Shown one piece after another: positions 63,901 to 64,000 of a DNA stretch of 64,000 nucleotides (positions within the stretch are counted from its first letter, which is position 1; each line of letters starts with the position of its first letter). The stretch is from contig VCMS01000020.1 in the NCBI GenBank assembly GCA_022539475.1, positions 309,692-373,691 of the forward strand, written 5' to 3'. The position numbers and the translations under genes were made by a program. The stretch is from Gracilaria domingensis (taxonomy: Eukaryota > Rhodophyta > Florideophyceae > Gracilariales > Gracilariaceae). The notes below the pieces were generated by a model, which saw only the letters and a program-made list of their open reading frames with translations, ran no database searches and was not told where the DNA came from.

Positions 63901-64000
63901 TATCAATGACGCGTCATATCCGTGAAGGTGATTGAGGACAAGGAATTGCCGAAGAAAATGGATTCTACATGGCACGCAAACCAAATGTATTCATTCGCCA
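60994..64000 (+). CDS. Unknown domain fused to DNA amino-methyltransferase (frame-broken, runs off window)
   Basis: ATG at 60994 (MASTGNDAPRTVKQSVLADE). About 520 residues of unrecognised sequence follow. They include a SUMO-type acceptor (VKVE, ~62251) and a SUMO-interacting-like motif (DVIVILDSDNEEG, ~62326). Then comes an N6-adenine/N4-cytosine methyltransferase of beta order. VQFVLTDPPYGI (DPPY at 62592-62603) and MLRPGGHFVLFCSIDQFEDW are followed later by motif I, DVVVDLYSGTFSCALACMD (63149-63205), and GCEQDEQCFSHAKHNAIV. Coding-like sequence continues to the window end (YWWMPKFLNAE, GLWNFYGTWVYPDLADQYHT). The frame changes six times (~62567, 63148, 63229, 63332, 63642, 63921). Each is repaired by one extra base in a short homopolymer. 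One TAG remains at 63525. Confidence 0.75.

Overview
This is nuclear DNA from a eukaryote with few introns. A florideophyte red alga, Chondrus-like, is my best guess (inference, about 0.5). The grounds are long single-exon reading frames; DDE-type Harbinger and hAT transposases; a Myb/SANT-like companion protein of a kind I know from red algae and oomycetes; a SPINDLY-type O-glycosyltransferase; families of small secreted and membrane proteins that I cannot place; and heavy LTR-retrotransposon load at middling GC. I saw no prokaryotic operons, tRNA or rRNA genes, CRISPR arrays or convincing spliceosomal introns.

Layout. 0-4.1 kb: the tail of a hAT transposase, then repeat-rich non-coding DNA. 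4.1-16.3 kb: a run of secreted and membrane proteins. It holds a Cys-rich repeat protein, a membrane protein, two divergent paralogous secreted proteins, two three-pass membrane proteins of one family, and a 50-residue secreted peptide. A hAT-type MITE with an 8-bp target duplication ends in the last codons of one of these genes. 16.3-25.5 kb: repeats, an intact Harbinger transposase, a broken and apparently inverted SPINDLY-like gene, and a Myb/coiled-coil protein. 25.5-28.9 kb: an intact hAT transposase and a TPR-like fragment. 29-35.7 kb: mostly non-coding, with one DDE transposase pseudogene.

35.7-52.0 kb is one Ty3/gypsy chromovirus on the minus strand (753/745-bp LTRs, duplication AGCAT). 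A complete Ty1/copia element on the minus strand (248/249-bp LTRs, duplication GCACG) has inserted into its 3' non-coding part. The gypsy element itself sits in or beside a Harbinger remnant (52.0-53.0 kb).

53.5-64 kb is the most unusual part. A charged coiled-coil protein and a multi-pass membrane protein precede a divergent pair. On the minus strand is a ~1200-residue protein with helicase-like P-loop motifs and a C-terminal 2-oxoglutarate/Fe(II) oxygenase. On the plus strand a large unknown domain is fused to a DNA amino-methyltransferase (DPPY then motif I). Between their starts lies a 136-bp inverted repeat with no spacer and one mismatch. I infer a mobile or selfish DNA-modification module.

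Caution: many frame breaks outside the retroelements fit loss of one base from a short homopolymer (or one CA unit), so some apparent pseudogenes may be assembly errors. In-frame stop codons in the SPINDLY catalytic region, the DDE pseudogene and the gypsy gag cannot be explained that way.
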